Notes: generated by a model not told the origin, from the letters alone. A stretch of 64,000 bases of DNA from Bacillus sp. es.036 (GCF_002563635.1 NZ_PDIZ01000001.1:558001-622000); one strand, 5' to 3'. Positions 17,655 through 27,314 are shown, numbered from the stretch's first letter. Made by a program: numbers and translations.

Positions 17655-17978
17655 ATGCAAACGACGCAAATGTTAAAAGGCATTATTGATGGCTGTATTT
17701 TATCAATCATTAATGAAGGAGAGGTTTATGGCTACGAGCTTGCCTCAAAGCTTGATTCGTACGGGTTTGAGTCGTTTAGTGAAGGAACGATTTATCCAAT
17801 TCTCATTCGCTTACAGAAAGATCAGCTGATTCAATCTACTTTAAAAAAATCGACAGCTGGTCCAAAACGAAAGTATTATTTATTAACGGAAAAAGGAGTG
17901 GAAGAGTTAGCGGGTTTTCAAAAGCGATGGGATCATTTAAGTTCAACGGTGAATCAAATTTTACACAAGGGGGAGTAA
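17655..17978 (+). CDS. PadR family transcriptional regulator
   Basis: This 107-residue winged-helix protein begins MQTTQMLKGIIDGCILSIINEGEVYGYEL. It contains the PadR hallmark EGTIYPILIRLQKDQLI and GPKRKYYLLTEKG. The ATG at 17655 follows AAGGTGAAGG and gives the normal family start; a GTG at 17628 would add nine residues. It is four bases upstream of a HAAS-domain membrane protein, a standard PadR partner. Three operator-like palindromes lie in its promoter region. Confidence 0.9.
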   Translation: MQTTQMLKGIIDGCILSIINEGEVYGYELASKLDSYGFESFSEGTIYPILIRLQKDQLIQSTLKKSTAGPKRKYYLLTEKGVEELAGFQKRWDHLSSTVNQILHKGE

Positions 17979-17982
17979 AAAG

Positions 17983-18729
17983 ATGACGAAAGAAAACGAG
18001 AAATTCATTCAAGAGATGCGCGTTTACCTGATTACGAAAGGAGTGGATGAAGAGGAAATTGATAGCTTTCTTATGGAAGCGGAAGATCATCTAACTGAAG
18101 GAGAGAAAGAGGGAAAGACAGCAGCTGATATGTTTGGGAAATCACCAAAAGCGTATGCGAAAGAGCTTATTGCTTCGATGGAGCAGTCGCCAAAGGACAA
18201 TCGAAAGCTTATTGCGCGATTAATCGCTGGTGTATTTGGAATCTTTTTAGTTTCCCAGTTCATCGATGGAAATACTGCTTTCTCGTTAATTGAACTGATT
18301 GGCTATCCCTTTTCGACGGTTCTCTGGTTGATCGCACTAATCAGTGCGCTGCGGCTTAGTTCATTTCACAATGGTGTGAAAAGTTTTATGATTGTATATG
18401 GCATAACGATGATTCCGATACTTTTTACAGTAGGGGTAACGATTTTTCATATGGAGTACGGAACAGACATTTTATTTCTCAGTCAACCAGTTGTTTTTAC
18501 AATAGGAGGCATCATTATTCTAGGTTTAATTGCGAACTTTACCTCTCTTATAGGAATCTTATCAAGCCTGGTATTAATGGCCATCCTTTTTGGAAGTCAG
18601 TTCCTTATTCGTCTGTTTCAGTTAGAAGGTTTCGGATGGGAAATAGGCGCCTATGCTGTTAGTGTGATTGGACTTCTTTTGATGATGAACTTTCAGAAGC
18701 AAGTACCGAAACCATTTATGAAAGGCTAG
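17983..18729 (+). CDS. HAAS-domain membrane protein
   Basis: The N-terminal 70 residues of this 248-residue protein form a HAAS-type helical domain (DEEEIDSFLMEAEDHLTEGEKEGKTAADMFGKSPKAYAKEL), widespread next to PadR regulators. Six or so hydrophobic helices follow from residue 72 onward. It starts four bases after the padR stop behind GGGGGAGTAAAAAG. It probably senses or transmits membrane state to the PadR protein; the ligand is unknown. Confidence 0.85.
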   Translation: MTKENEKFIQEMRVYLITKGVDEEEIDSFLMEAEDHLTEGEKEGKTAADMFGKSPKAYAKELIASMEQSPKDNRKLIARLIAGVFGIFLVSQFIDGNTAFSLIELIGYPFSTVLWLIALISALRLSSFHNGVKSFMIVYGITMIPILFTVGVTIFHMEYGTDILFLSQPVVFTIGGIIILGLIANFTSLIGILSSLVLMAILFGSQFLIRLFQLEGFGWEIGAYAVSVIGLLLMMNFQKQVPKPFMKG

Positions 18730-18758
18730 ATTAAGTGACTCCGATGTTAAAAGAGGCT

Positions 18759-19724
18759 TTACTTAACTACCTCTACAGGTAATCGGGTCATCATGTTTAC
18801 ACGAAAACTATGCAAAATAATGCCAGTGATAATAAGCATCATACCGATCCATGCGATCGTATTTGGGAGTGGACTAGATAGAAAGACTCCCTCACCAGCG
18901 AGAACAAACAAGACTTGCGTTGATTGCGTCGCTTCAACGGAGGCAAGCTTCGATTGATTGCGTCTCACACGATCCGTTGCGATGAAGAATAGGGTTGTCG
19001 CGATAACTCCTGAACAGACGGCTACAATAAAGGATTGAATCACCTGTCCACTAGAAGGAAGACCAACGTTTGGAATGGCAAATAGACAGATCGCGATCCA
19101 AAAAGGCAGACTGGCAAACGTCATGCCAAATACACGCTGAAACGTATCCAGACGTCCGTCGCAAATCTCCATCATTTTTCGATTTCCAAGCGGATAGGCA
19201 AATGAGGCAAGTAGGACAGGAAGAATGCCAATGAAAACTTCATTCCATGAAAGATCGCTCGCTTTTTGCCATTGAATGAGAATAACGCCAGCGAGAATGA
19301 TGGTGGATATGAGAAGCGCCTTCGTTTGGATTCGCTGGCGTTTTTTTATTGGACCAAGTGTCGCTTGTAGGGTTGAATAAAAGAGTGGTGCAACGAGAAT
19401 ACCGGCTACAATTGTGATTTGCCACGTGCCAGCAACAAGCCACCCTGCTCCATATGATGCTGCGTAGGTTAATGGCGCATAAAATAAGACAAATCCAACA
19501 AAACTCCAGCTGAACCATTGAATGGGGTGCTTCTTCATTTCAATAAGAACTTGTTTCATGTTCCGTCTAACGAGTACAATAATAAGAAGAAAAGGAACCA
19601 TGAAGAGGAAGCGAAGGGAAGCGCTCCACATCCAGCTACCGCCTGCTAATTCCATTGATCGATTCAGTATAAATGTGACTGCGAAAAACATAGAGGCGAG
19701 AATGCCGAGCGCTATTTCCTTCAT
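18759..19724 (-). CDS. DMT-superfamily transporter (multidrug resistance efflux type)
   Basis: This 321-residue protein with about ten membrane helices has the repeated five-helix arrangement of EamA/DMT transporters (for example ILNRSMELAGGSWMWSASLRFLFMVPF near the start and SVEATQSTQVLFVLAGEGVFL near the end). The ATG at 19724 is preferred over the GTG at 19733 because AGGAAG is then eight bases away. It is divergent from an XRE-cupin regulator, which likely controls it. Substrate unknown. Confidence 0.8.
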   Translation of the reverse strand: MKEIALGILASMFFAVTFILNRSMELAGGSWMWSASLRFLFMVPFLLIIVLVRRNMKQVLIEMKKHPIQWFSWSFVGFVLFYAPLTYAASYGAGWLVAGTWQITIVAGILVAPLFYSTLQATLGPIKKRQRIQTKALLISTIILAGVILIQWQKASDLSWNEVFIGILPVLLASFAYPLGNRKMMEICDGRLDTFQRVFGMTFASLPFWIAICLFAIPNVGLPSSGQVIQSFIVAVCSGVIATTLFFIATDRVRRNQSKLASVEATQSTQVLFVLAGEGVFLSSPLPNTIAWIGMMLIITGIILHSFRVNMMTRLPVEVVK

Positions 19725-19830
19725 CCTTATCACTTCCTATAAGTGAATTATAATTAACTATTGATATATTATAATATACTAAACGAATAAGTGAAGAAGT
19801 ACAAGAAAAAATTGTAGAGAGGACTATTTT

Positions 19831-20421
19831 GTGAGCGATCAAAAAGAAACCAATGCACAAAAGCTTGCTCAGCAAGTTGGCGCAACGTTAAGAAGTATTC
19901 GAAAAGAACGAGAAATGAGTTTGCAGGATCTTGCTGAAGTAACGGATGTTAGTAAACTGACGTTAGGGAAAATAGAAAGAGGAGAAGCGAATCCTTCTTT
20001 AACAGTCATATGGAAAATAGCGAATGGCCTTTCCATTCCGATCTCCAGTCTACTTGCAGAAAAAGAAGAAGTCGTTATTTCGAGAAAAAACGAAGGAAAT
20101 AAGGTGTTGAGCTCAAATGAAGATTTGACACTCGAACCGATGTTTACGAACAGTGGCTATGGTTCTCTTGAAACACATCGTGCTTTTCTAAAACCAGGTG
20201 GTCAGTATTATGCAGAGGCGCACCAAGAGGGTGTGGTCGAATATGTGACTGTCATGGAAGGAAAGGCTACCGTTCAAGTTCTGGAGGAAACATATGAATT
20301 AAACATGTATGATTCAATTAAATTTAAGGCGGATCAGCGACATGGTTATCTCAATCCTAACCTCGATCCAGCCGTGCTTCATTTCGTCATGATCTATCCT
20401 AATGCTAAGCAACAACCATAG
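19831..20421 (+). CDS. XRE-family regulator with cupin domain
   Basis: Residues 18-75 form an XRE helix-turn-helix (REMSLQDLAEVTDVSKLTLGKIERGEANPSLTVIWKIA). Residues 115-190 form a cupin barrel (VVEYVTVMEGKATVQVLEETYELNMYDSIKFKADQRHGYLNP). The 196-residue size is typical. GTG start after AGAGAGGACTATTTT. It is divergently transcribed from the DMT transporter at 18759-19724 across a 106-base AT-rich gap, so it most likely regulates that gene in response to a small ligand bound by the cupin. Confidence 0.9.
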   Translation: MSDQKETNAQKLAQQVGATLRSIRKEREMSLQDLAEVTDVSKLTLGKIERGEANPSLTVIWKIANGLSIPISSLLAEKEEVVISRKNEGNKVLSSNEDLTLEPMFTNSGYGSLETHRAFLKPGGQYYAEAHQEGVVEYVTVMEGKATVQVLEETYELNMYDSIKFKADQRHGYLNPNLDPAVLHFVMIYPNAKQQP

Positions 20422-20453
20422 AAAAAAGCCACAGAACTGTGGCTTTTTTCTTC
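20422..20453. terminator. Bidirectional terminator
   Basis: GAAAAAAGCCACAG pairs with CTGTGGCTTTTTTC around an AA loop, with T-tracts on both strands, between convergent genes. Confidence 0.9.
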
Positions 20454-20456
20454 TCA

Positions 20457-21908
20457 TTATTTATTATAAACGGCTAAACGATCAATGAGTTGTGAACTCT
20501 CTTGGTTCACACCGGTTACTTTCACATCGACCTCGTTTTGTCTGAATTTCATAATCACTTTATCAACAGCACCAACCCCTGAGTCATCCCAGACGTGAGC
20601 ATCAGATAAGTCGATTTCGACAGCTTTGATGCCTTCTTCTTTGTAATCAAAGCTATTCACAAAGTCAGTAACAGATGCGAAGAAAAGCTGACCATGAATG
20701 TGATAAATCTTTTTCTCAGTAATTTCGTCAATTTTCTCTTCAACACGTACTTTAGAGATTTTAGAAGCAAAGAATAGGGCACTTAGAATAACCCCAGCAA
20801 GAACACCTTTTGATAGATCATGTGTTGTGACAACTGTAATAACCGTAACAACCATCACGGCTGCGTCTGAACGCGGCATTTTATGAAGGTTTTTCAGTGA
20901 GCCCCAATCAAATGTACCGATTGAAACCATGATCATAACGCCGACAAGGGCTGCCATTGGTATTTTAACGAGTAGATCGTTTAATACTAAAATTAAAATC
21001 ATTAAGAAAACACCAGCGACGAATGTCGATAAGCGTCCTCGTCCACCTGATTTCACGTTAATAACTGATTGTCCGATCATCGCACAACCAGCCATTCCGC
21101 CGAAAAATCCTGCAACTACGTTTGCCATACCCTGACCCTTTGCTTCTTTGTTCTTATTGCTATCCGTGTCTGTTAGATCATCCACGATTTGTGCAGTTAA
21201 GAACGTTTCAAGCAAACCAACAACAGCTAAAGCCATTGAATAAGGAAAGATAATCGCAAGCGTTTCAAAGTTCAGTGGGATACTTGGGATCAAAAATAAC
21301 GGTAATGCTTGCGTTAATTCGCCCATATCGCCAACTGTTCGTACGCCACTGTTTAGTGAAATAGCTACGATTGTGATGACAACGATCGCGATAAGTGGTG
21401 ACGGAACAGCTTTTGTGAAGCGTGGGACAATATAAATAATCGCAAGAGCACCTGCTACCATTAGATACATTGGCCAAGATTCACCAACAAAGTGTGGAAG
21501 CTGTGAAGTGAAAATTAAGATAGCCAGTGAGTTAACAAATCCAATCATGACAGAGCGTGGGACAAACTTCATAAAGCGAGCAAGTTTAAATACGCCAAGG
21601 AAGAATTGGATTACCCCTGTTAAGATTGTTGCTGCAAGTAAATATTGTAGCCCGTGATCGGCGACTAGCGTTACCATCAGTAGCGCCATTGCTCCTGTTG
21701 CTGCAGAAATCATTCCTGGTCTACCGCCAACGAATGAAATCACTACGGCGATACAAAAGCTTGCGTATAGTCCAACCATTGGATCGACTCCAGCGATGAT
21801 GGAAAAGGCAATCGCTTCTGGGATTAAGGCAAGTGCGACAACGATGCCTGCTAGGGTATCATTTTTCACATTGCCAAACCAATCTTGTTTAATAGAAGAT
21901 AAGTTCAA
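20457..21908 (-). CDS. SulP family anion transporter with STAS domain
   Basis: This 483-residue protein has the SulP membrane core beginning [36 protein letters not shown] cytoplasmic STAS domain follows (about 390-480, [22 protein letters not shown]). SulP carriers move sulfate, bicarbonate or dicarboxylates, usually with sodium or protons; the substrate here is not fixed. The start is TTG at 21906-21908 with AAGAGGTG six bases upstream. No sulfur riboswitch is visible in its leader, so bicarbonate is as plausible as sulfate. Confidence 0.85.
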   Translation of the reverse strand: MNLSSIKQDWFGNVKNDTLAGIVVALALIPEAIAFSIIAGVDPMVGLYASFCIAVVISFVGGRPGMISAATGAMALLMVTLVADHGLQYLLAATILTGVIQFFLGVFKLARFMKFVPRSVMIGFVNSLAILIFTSQLPHFVGESWPMYLMVAGALAIIYIVPRFTKAVPSPLIAIVVITIVAISLNSGVRTVGDMGELTQALPLFLIPSIPLNFETLAIIFPYSMALAVVGLLETFLTAQIVDDLTDTDSNKNKEAKGQGMANVVAGFFGGMAGCAMIGQSVINVKSGGRGRLSTFVAGVFLMILILVLNDLLVKIPMAALVGVMIMVSIGTFDWGSLKNLHKMPRSDAAVMVVTVITVVTTHDLSKGVLAGVILSALFFASKISKVRVEEKIDEITEKKIYHIHGQLFFASVTDFVNSFDYKEEGIKAVEIDLSDAHVWDDSGVGAVDKVIMKFRQNEVDVKVTGVNQESSQLIDRLAVYNK

Positions 21909-22264
21909 TGTTGCACCTCTTTCTAAATCTAGTATTGTGATGACTCCTAACTCTCATAGAAGTCGGGTCCGTTTACAACAAGATGAAGTTTAGCACAGAA
22001 TCTATGAAAATGGAAATAGGTATGTAAGCGAGAATCATAGGTGTTATTCTTGTTAATTCTCCTATATACGCTTATTTACACATTAACTTGATTTTGATAA
22101 TTTACTACTAGCACGATAAAAACGAGTGATTGAAGTTCTTTTTAATCTAAATGAACCTAATTTGATATAACCTGTTATAATGAGTTATCGTATTGGTAGA
22201 GTTTTGGTCCATAGTCGAAAGAACTTTGTTAGAATAGGGTGATAGATTGATAAGGAGCGATAAC
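21909..22264. other. Intergenic region between divergent genes
   Basis: An AT-rich region carries the promoters of the SulP gene (minus) and of the small DNA-binding protein (plus). A TATAAT occurs near 22174 but no convincing -35 partner. I see no coding potential or known RNA element. Confidence 0.4.
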
Positions 22265-22462
22265 ATGAGTCAGGATAATGAGCATCATGATATTATGACA
22301 ATCTCTCAAGTGGCGAAATATTTTCAAATTAGTGAGATGACCACATATAAATTAGTTCAGGATGGTAAAATTCCGGCTTTTAAAATTGGTAGTCACTGGC
22401 GTATTCAAAAGTCTGATCTTACTGAATTAATTAAGAAGCTTAAGAACGGTGAGCGGATTTAG
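22265..22462 (+). CDS. Excisionase-type helix-turn-helix protein
   Basis: This 65-residue protein consists almost entirely of a MerR-like/excisionase HTH_17 domain: IMTISQVAKYFQISEMTTYKLVQDGKIPAFKIGSHWRIQKSDLTELIKK. ATG at 22265 follows AAGGAG; a TTG at 22247 is a longer alternative. No integrase or other phage gene is near, so it is more likely a stand-alone chromosomal regulator than a prophage excisionase. Targets unknown. Confidence 0.75.
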   Translation: MSQDNEHHDIMTISQVAKYFQISEMTTYKLVQDGKIPAFKIGSHWRIQKSDLTELIKKLKNGERI

Positions 22463-22473
22463 ACGCGCTAAAC

Positions 22474-22515
22474 GAAGAAAGCCCGATGATCCAAACGGAT
22501 CATCGGGCTTTCTTC
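22474..22515. terminator. Bidirectional terminator
   Basis: A perfect 19-bp stem (22474-22492 with 22497-22515, loop AAAC) lies between the small HTH gene and the convergent sugar transporter gene. Confidence 0.9.
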
Positions 22516-22520
22516 ATTAC

Positions 22521-23864
22521 TTATGAAGCAGAAGCTTCTCCTCTAAGCTCATTTTCAATGTCTTCAAGACTTCGTCCTTTTGTTTCTGGTACATATTTCA
22601 TGACAAATAAGAAGGCAAATACGCCGATTACTGCAAAGATCACAAATACCCATGCTGTTCCGAGCGCACCAAGTAAAACAGGGAAAAACAATGAAACAAT
22701 TAGGTTTGATGCCGATAACAGGAGTGTTGTAAATCCTGTCGCTGCGCCACGTGCTTTATTCGGGAAGAGTTCTGGTAGCATAACCCAAACAACCGGACCC
22801 CAAGTGGCGGAGAAAAAGACGATAAAGAGACCGAGAAAGACAACGGTTAACCAGGCAATTGTCGTGGTCAATTCTGCCGTAAAGAGAATCGTAGCAAGAA
22901 CGGCTAAGCTTAACGACATGCCAACATTGCCGAGGAGTAACAGTTTTTTTCGACCGAGTTTATCAATCGTAGCGATCGCAACAAGCGTCATTAAGACATT
23001 TACGATTCCGATCCCAAGCGTGCCAAGAATGGAAGCTGAATCACCGAGACCAGCTTTCGTGAAAATGGTCGGTGCATAGTAGATCACCGCATTAATACCA
23101 ATTAACTGCTGAAAGATGGCGATCCCACTTCCAACGAGAAGCATCGGTCGAATCCATTTTGATTTAAGAACATCCCACGTGCTTTCTTCCACTTCTTCAA
23201 TCTTCTTCATTTGCTTCATTTCTTCATCAATTTCATCTTGCTTTCGCGTTAAAGCCATGACGTTTCGCGCCTCATCTTCACGATTTCTTTTGATGAGCCA
23301 GCGCGGGCTTTCTGGCATAAAGAGAACGCCAATCATTAAGACGAGTGCTGGAACGGAAGCGAGTCCAAGCATCCAGCGCCACCCCTCAATTGGTGCAAAT
23401 GCATAATTAATGAGGTAAGCAAGCACAATTCCTATCGTAATCATTAACTGATTAAGTGAAGCAAGTGCGCCCCTTGATCTTGTTGGCGCCATTTCTGATA
23501 AGTATACAGGTACTATGGCTGTGGATCCCCCGACAGCAAGTCCAAGAATAACGCGACCTATAATTAAAACGACAGCGTTCGGAGATAGCGCCAATACGAG
23601 TGAACCGATTAAATAAATGAGTGCGATTGCAAAAACAACCCGTCTTCGCCCAAAACGGTCTGAGACATATCCGCTCATGCCAGCCCCTACGATCGCACCA
23701 CCTAATAGCGAGCTAACGACAACCCCTTGTAGAAAATCGGATAAAGGGATGTCTTGTTCAATAAATAATAACGCGCCGGATATGACACCGGTATCATATC
23801 CATACAATAATCCCCCGAGAGCCCCGAAGAAAAAAATCCAACCTTTGCTTATGTTTCTTTTCAT
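22521..23864 (-). CDS. MFS sugar porter
   Basis: This 447-residue, twelve-helix transporter has the sugar-porter signatures GGLLYGYDTGVISGALLF, DRFGRRR, PESPRWLIKRNRE, DKLGRKKLLL and VPETKGRSLEDIE, similar to CsbC/YwtG/AraE of Bacillus. It probably imports a monosaccharide or inositol with protons. The ATG at 23864 follows AAAGGTGGGTACTTCT; the open frame extends to 23933 but the added residues are not conserved in style. It is divergent from the TetR gene, whose operators lie between. Confidence 0.85.
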   Translation of the reverse strand: MKRNISKGWIFFFGALGGLLYGYDTGVISGALLFIEQDIPLSDFLQGVVVSSLLGGAIVGAGMSGYVSDRFGRRRVVFAIALIYLIGSLVLALSPNAVVLIIGRVILGLAVGGSTAIVPVYLSEMAPTRSRGALASLNQLMITIGIVLAYLINYAFAPIEGWRWMLGLASVPALVLMIGVLFMPESPRWLIKRNREDEARNVMALTRKQDEIDEEMKQMKKIEEVEESTWDVLKSKWIRPMLLVGSGIAIFQQLIGINAVIYYAPTIFTKAGLGDSASILGTLGIGIVNVLMTLVAIATIDKLGRKKLLLLGNVGMSLSLAVLATILFTAELTTTIAWLTVVFLGLFIVFFSATWGPVVWVMLPELFPNKARGAATGFTTLLLSASNLIVSLFFPVLLGALGTAWVFVIFAVIGVFAFLFVMKYVPETKGRSLEDIENELRGEASAS

Positions 23865-23976
23865 AGAAGTACCCACCTTTTTCAAAACTTCTTTCTTCCA
23901 AATAACTTCCACTTTTTTGTTGGAAGCAAACATGTCATTTGAAAACGAATGTGTTCAGAAAAGGAAAGCTCTATTC

Positions 23977-24033
23977 TTGACTTGTGACACGGTGTCACAT
24001 ATAGTTGGGGAGGTGATATGACACCGTGTCATA
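23977..24033 (+). promoter_or_regulatory. tetR promoter with two matching operator palindromes
   Basis: TTGACT (23977-23982) and TATAGT (24000-24005) are separated by exactly 17 bases. These 17 bases are the perfect palindrome TGTGACACGGTGTCACA (23983-23999). A second palindrome TATGACACCGTGTCATA lies at 24017-24033, 34 bases centre to centre. The shared core TGACAC-N-GTGTCA is the likely site of the TetR protein encoded at 24057, which would block its own promoter. Confidence 0.8.
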
Positions 24034-24056
24034 ATTTTGTTGGTAGGTGATTTAAT

Positions 24057-24677
24057 GTGCCAAAAGCAACGTTCTATAATTTAAAAGAAGAAAAGCGACA
24101 AATCTTAATTGATGCTGCGAAACAGGAATTTTCAAGAGTTTCTCTTTACGAAGCATCTATATCCAATATCTTAAAAACAGCTGGCATTCCAAGGGGAAGT
24201 TTTTACCAATACTTCGAGGATAAAGAAGATGCGTTTTTTTATTTATTAAATGAACATGCAAAAGAACGTCACGAATGCTTGGTTTCAAACTTAAAAAAGT
24301 TTGAAGGAGATTTGTTTAAAGCGATTAGTGAAATTTTTAGGTCAACACTTGAGCATTCTGAGGATAAAGGGCAAAGGGATTTTATACGAAACGTATTACT
24401 TAACATGAACTACAAAATTGAAAACACGTTTTCACAATATTTATCAGAAGACGTTGCTAATGAGCGGTATGATGATATTTATGATCTTGTTAATGCCGAA
24501 CAGCTAAATGTATCAAACCGAAAAGAAATGTTTCATGTGATGCAAATTCTAACCGCAGTTACCTTTCATAATTTGATTCAAAGTGTTTCGAACAACTTAT
24601 CGGTCTCAGCTGCAATGAAGAAATATGAGACGGAGCTTAAACTATTGCAATCGGGTCTTATGCGATCGTCTTCTTAA
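24057..24677 (+). CDS. TetR/AcrR family regulator, YcnC-like
   Basis: The N-terminal domain of this 206-residue repressor has the TetR helix-turn-helix (ISNILKTAGIPRGSFYQYFEDKEDAFFYLL). The rest is the helical ligand-binding domain. GTG start after TAGGTGA. It is followed 40 bases later by a DHA2 efflux pump, the same arrangement as ycnC-ycnB (lmrB) of B. subtilis. Two operator palindromes (23983-23999, 24017-24033) sit in its promoter, so it probably represses itself and the pump until a drug-like ligand binds. Confidence 0.9.
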   Translation: MPKATFYNLKEEKRQILIDAAKQEFSRVSLYEASISNILKTAGIPRGSFYQYFEDKEDAFFYLLNEHAKERHECLVSNLKKFEGDLFKAISEIFRSTLEHSEDKGQRDFIRNVLLNMNYKIENTFSQYLSEDVANERYDDIYDLVNAEQLNVSNRKEMFHVMQILTAVTFHNLIQSVSNNLSVSAAMKKYETELKLLQSGLMRSSS

Positions 24678-24717
24678 CTAACATCAAGAAAACAAACAGT
24701 GAGAAAGAAGGGAGAAC

Positions 24718-26157
24718 ATGAACGACAATCAACAATCAGGAGAAGGGATTGGCTCCTTTAACAAAGTGCCGCTTTTGATCGTCCTTTTATCCGGAGCTTT
24801 TGCAGCCATTTTAAACCAAACGCTTCTTGCAACAGCTCTGCCTCATATTATGGTCGATCTCGATCTTGAGGCAAGTACAGCTCAGTGGTTAACGTCGATC
24901 TTTATGCTCGTCAATGGCGTGATGATTCCGATTACGGCATTTCTAATAGGGAAGTTCACCACAAGAACACTCTTTTTAACCGCGATGGGATTATTTGCAG
25001 TCGGAACGGCGATTTGTGCAGTGGCACCGAATTTTCCCCTCCTCATGGTCGGACGAATTATTCAGGCTTCTGGAGCGGGGATTATCATTCCCCTCATGCA
25101 AACGATTCTCTTTTTAATCTTTCCCGTGGAAAAACGCGGAACGGCAATGGGAATGTTTGGCCTTGTCATTTCATTTGCACCAGCAATCGGACCGACGTTA
25201 TCCGGTTGGCTCGTTGAACAATATCCGTGGAGAAGTTTGTTTTATGTCATTCTTCCCATTGTGATTATTGATTTTATTATTGCTTATTTGATTTTGAAAA
25301 ACGTGACAGAACAAACGAATCCGAAGCTTGATATTTTATCAATCGTCCTTTCATCATTGGGGTTCGGCGGTTTACTATACGGATTTAGTAGTGCAGGAAC
25401 AAATGGATGGGCCAGTGAACAGGTCGTGATCTCGATGATCATTGGGGCGGTAACGCTATGTTGGTTCATTTTACGTCAGCTAAAATTAAAACAACCCGTG
25501 CTTCAATTTAGAGTGTTTCAATATAAGCTTTTCACATTAACAACAGTTTTGGGTATGGTTGTGTTTATCGCCATGATTGGGGCGGCAACTGTGCTTCCCT
25601 TGCTGATGCAAAATATGCTTGGTTTCACAGCGTTTGAATCAGGTTTAATGCTTTTACCTGGTGCTCTTATAATGGGCTTTATGAACCCTATTACTGGACG
25701 AATTTTTGATAAGTTTGGTGCCAAGTGGCTTGCCATTATTGGGCTGATCATCGTAACGGTGACGACATTTATGTTTACGAACTTAACCCCAGAAACAACG
25801 TTCACTTATCTTGCCATTGTGAATGCGGTAAGAATGTTCGGGGTTGCCATGGTTATGATGCCGGTGACAACAGCTGGACTTAATCAGCTTCCAGCTCATC
25901 TTATTCCACATGGCACAGCCATGAACAATACCATGCGTCAGGTGTCTGGTGCGGTTGGTACAGCACTTCTTGTAACCGTCATGTCTCAAGCGGCACAGCC
26001 ATCGCGTGGTGTGGAAGGTCTTGTTCACGGGGTAAATGTCTCCTTTATCGTTGCGGGGATTTCTGCGATTATTGGGCTTGTGATGGCATTCTTTATCAGG
26101 CAGCCAAAAGCGGATAAAGAACCTGCTGAACGAACCAAAGTAGCGACTGAAAATTAA
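24718..26157 (+). CDS. DHA2-family MFS multidrug efflux transporter
   Basis: This 479-residue protein has 14 predicted helices and the DHA2 features LNQTLLATALPHIMVDLDLEASTAQWLTSIFMLVNG (motif D1-like), the GRIIQASGAGIIIPLM segment and motif C (GMFGLVISFAPAIGPTLSGWLVEQYPWR). It is close in type to LmrB/YcnB of Bacillus, which export lincomycin and other drugs by proton antiport. It is downstream of and probably cotranscribed with the TetR gene, and ends at the terminator at 26228. Confidence 0.9.
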   Translation: MNDNQQSGEGIGSFNKVPLLIVLLSGAFAAILNQTLLATALPHIMVDLDLEASTAQWLTSIFMLVNGVMIPITAFLIGKFTTRTLFLTAMGLFAVGTAICAVAPNFPLLMVGRIIQASGAGIIIPLMQTILFLIFPVEKRGTAMGMFGLVISFAPAIGPTLSGWLVEQYPWRSLFYVILPIVIIDFIIAYLILKNVTEQTNPKLDILSIVLSSLGFGGLLYGFSSAGTNGWASEQVVISMIIGAVTLCWFILRQLKLKQPVLQFRVFQYKLFTLTTVLGMVVFIAMIGAATVLPLLMQNMLGFTAFESGLMLLPGALIMGFMNPITGRIFDKFGAKWLAIIGLIIVTVTTFMFTNLTPETTFTYLAIVNAVRMFGVAMVMMPVTTAGLNQLPAHLIPHGTAMNNTMRQVSGAVGTALLVTVMSQAAQPSRGVEGLVHGVNVSFIVAGISAIIGLVMAFFIRQPKADKEPAERTKVATEN

Positions 26158-26227
26158 CAGAGTGGATCATTAAGAGGATCTCTTTTCTAAAGAGTCGATA
26201 TAGATCTTAAAAAGAAATAACCCTTCA

Positions 26228-26264
26228 AAAACTCTTTCTACACATAAGTAGGAAGAGTTTTTTT
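26228..26264 (+). terminator. Intrinsic terminator
   Basis: ACTCTTTCTAC pairs with GTAGGAAGAGT (one wobble) around ACATAA, followed by seven T. It ends the tetR-efflux operon. Confidence 0.85.
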
Positions 26265-26337
26265 GTAAGAGCGGATGAAACGAATTTCCTACTCATTCGT
26301 AGAAAGAGATAACCTTGGTTAGAAGGAGCGGTATGTG

Positions 26338-26502
26338 ATGAAAAAATCAAAGAATGAAAGCAAGATGGGAGTAGGAATGGGGATTGGAGTAGCGATTGGA
26401 GCAGGAGTAGGGGTTGCGCTTGATAACATTGCAGTAGGTATTGGTGTTGGTATCGCACTAGGAGTGGCTTATGGTTCAAGCAAAGATAAAAACAAGGATT
26501 AG
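26338..26502 (+). CDS. Glycine-zipper-like mini membrane protein
   Basis: This 54-residue ORF follows the strong ribosome site AGAAGGAGCGG at 26321-26331. It reads MKKSKNESKMGVGMGIGV and continues with a glycine/alanine/valine-rich segment of about 30 residues containing GxxxG spacing, then SSKDKNKD. This is the composition of small glycine-zipper membrane proteins. It lies between two terminators as its own unit. Function unknown. Confidence 0.65.
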   Translation: MKKSKNESKMGVGMGIGVAIGAGVGVALDNIAVGIGVGIALGVAYGSSKDKNKD

Positions 26503-26507
26503 CAACA

Positions 26508-26541
26508 AAGCCGCGTAACCTACTTTGAGGTTACACGGCTT
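26508..26541. terminator. Bidirectional terminator
   Basis: AAGCCGCGTAACCT pairs with AGGTTACACGGCTT (one mismatch), followed by GTTTTATTT. It separates the glycine-zipper gene from the convergent MerR gene. Confidence 0.8.
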
Positions 26542-26544
26542 GTT

Positions 26545-27288
26545 TTATTTGTTTCTGTCTACATACACAGTCATGGCATCTCTCATAAAAAGCGCGAGAC
26601 CTTCTCCGTATTGGTCAATGTTTTTCGTGAAGCGCTCATCTTCGATATACATTTGACCAAGTCCTTGAAACGCCTCAAGCGTATAATGATAGCCTATATT
26701 GTTGTTTAGAAAGTCATACCACTCGTGAATGGCATTTTGTGCTTCTTCTGAAGCGGGTGAGCCGTGTCTTAACTTGGCAAGGTTTTGATAAATAGCATGA
26801 AAAGACTGCTCGAGTACATCTTTTTCAACCGAATTTAGGCTTTTTAATTTTTGTGAGGACTGATTAATCGCTTCATCCCCAAATTTTTTCCGAGCTTCCT
26901 GTTCGTACGGGTTTTGAGAAAAATCCAAGCCTTTAAATTTCTCTTGATCTGTCATAGTCCGTTCTCCTTTCACATTCTGAATCGTTTGGTCGATCGTTGC
27001 AATGATCGTTTCCAAACGCTCTTTCTTTTCGACAAGTCGTTCTTTTTGATAGTGCAATGCTTCAAGTTGATTGAAATCAGGCCGTCCTAAAATGTTTTTG
27101 ATTTTCTTAAGTGGGAAATCAAGTGCCTTAAAGAACAAAATTTGCTGTAGCTTTTCAATATCATCGTTCGTATAAAGACGATAGCCGGTTTCTGATGTTG
27201 CAGGCGATAATAGGCCAATTTCGTCGTAGTAATGAAGGGTTCGAATGCTAATACCAGTTAAATTAGCAACTTCTTTCACGTGTTTCAC
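26545..27288 (-). CDS. MerR family regulator with TipAS antibiotic-recognition domain
   Basis: Residues 1-70 form a MerR DNA-binding domain ([36 protein letters not shown]). A coiled coil near 75-105 and a C-terminal TipAS-type all-helical domain (about 125-247, [28 protein letters not shown]) follow, as in B. subtilis Mta. Such proteins bind drugs and activate efflux genes. Start is GTG at 27286-27288 after GGAGGAG; the frame continues upstream to 27348 but through the promoter. Its promoter (27315-27345) has the MerR-type 19-base spacer, indicating autoregulation. Confidence 0.85.
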   Translation of the reverse strand: MKHVKEVANLTGISIRTLHYYDEIGLLSPATSETGYRLYTNDDIEKLQQILFFKALDFPLKKIKNILGRPDFNQLEALHYQKERLVEKKERLETIIATIDQTIQNVKGERTMTDQEKFKGLDFSQNPYEQEARKKFGDEAINQSSQKLKSLNSVEKDVLEQSFHAIYQNLAKLRHGSPASEEAQNAIHEWYDFLNNNIGYHYTLEAFQGLGQMYIEDERFTKNIDQYGEGLALFMRDAMTVYVDRNK

Positions 27289-27314
27289 AACAACATCTCC
27301 TCCTTTCCATGTTA

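Noticed and set aside
21935-21960. TGATGACTCCTAA resembles the 3' end of the fluoride (crcB) riboswitch.
   Set aside because: The conserved 5' GGCGATG-type half is absent and it lies on the strand opposite to the nearest SulP gene.
22265-22462. The excisionase-type protein as a sign of a prophage.
   Set aside because: No integrase, phage structural gene or attachment repeat is nearby.
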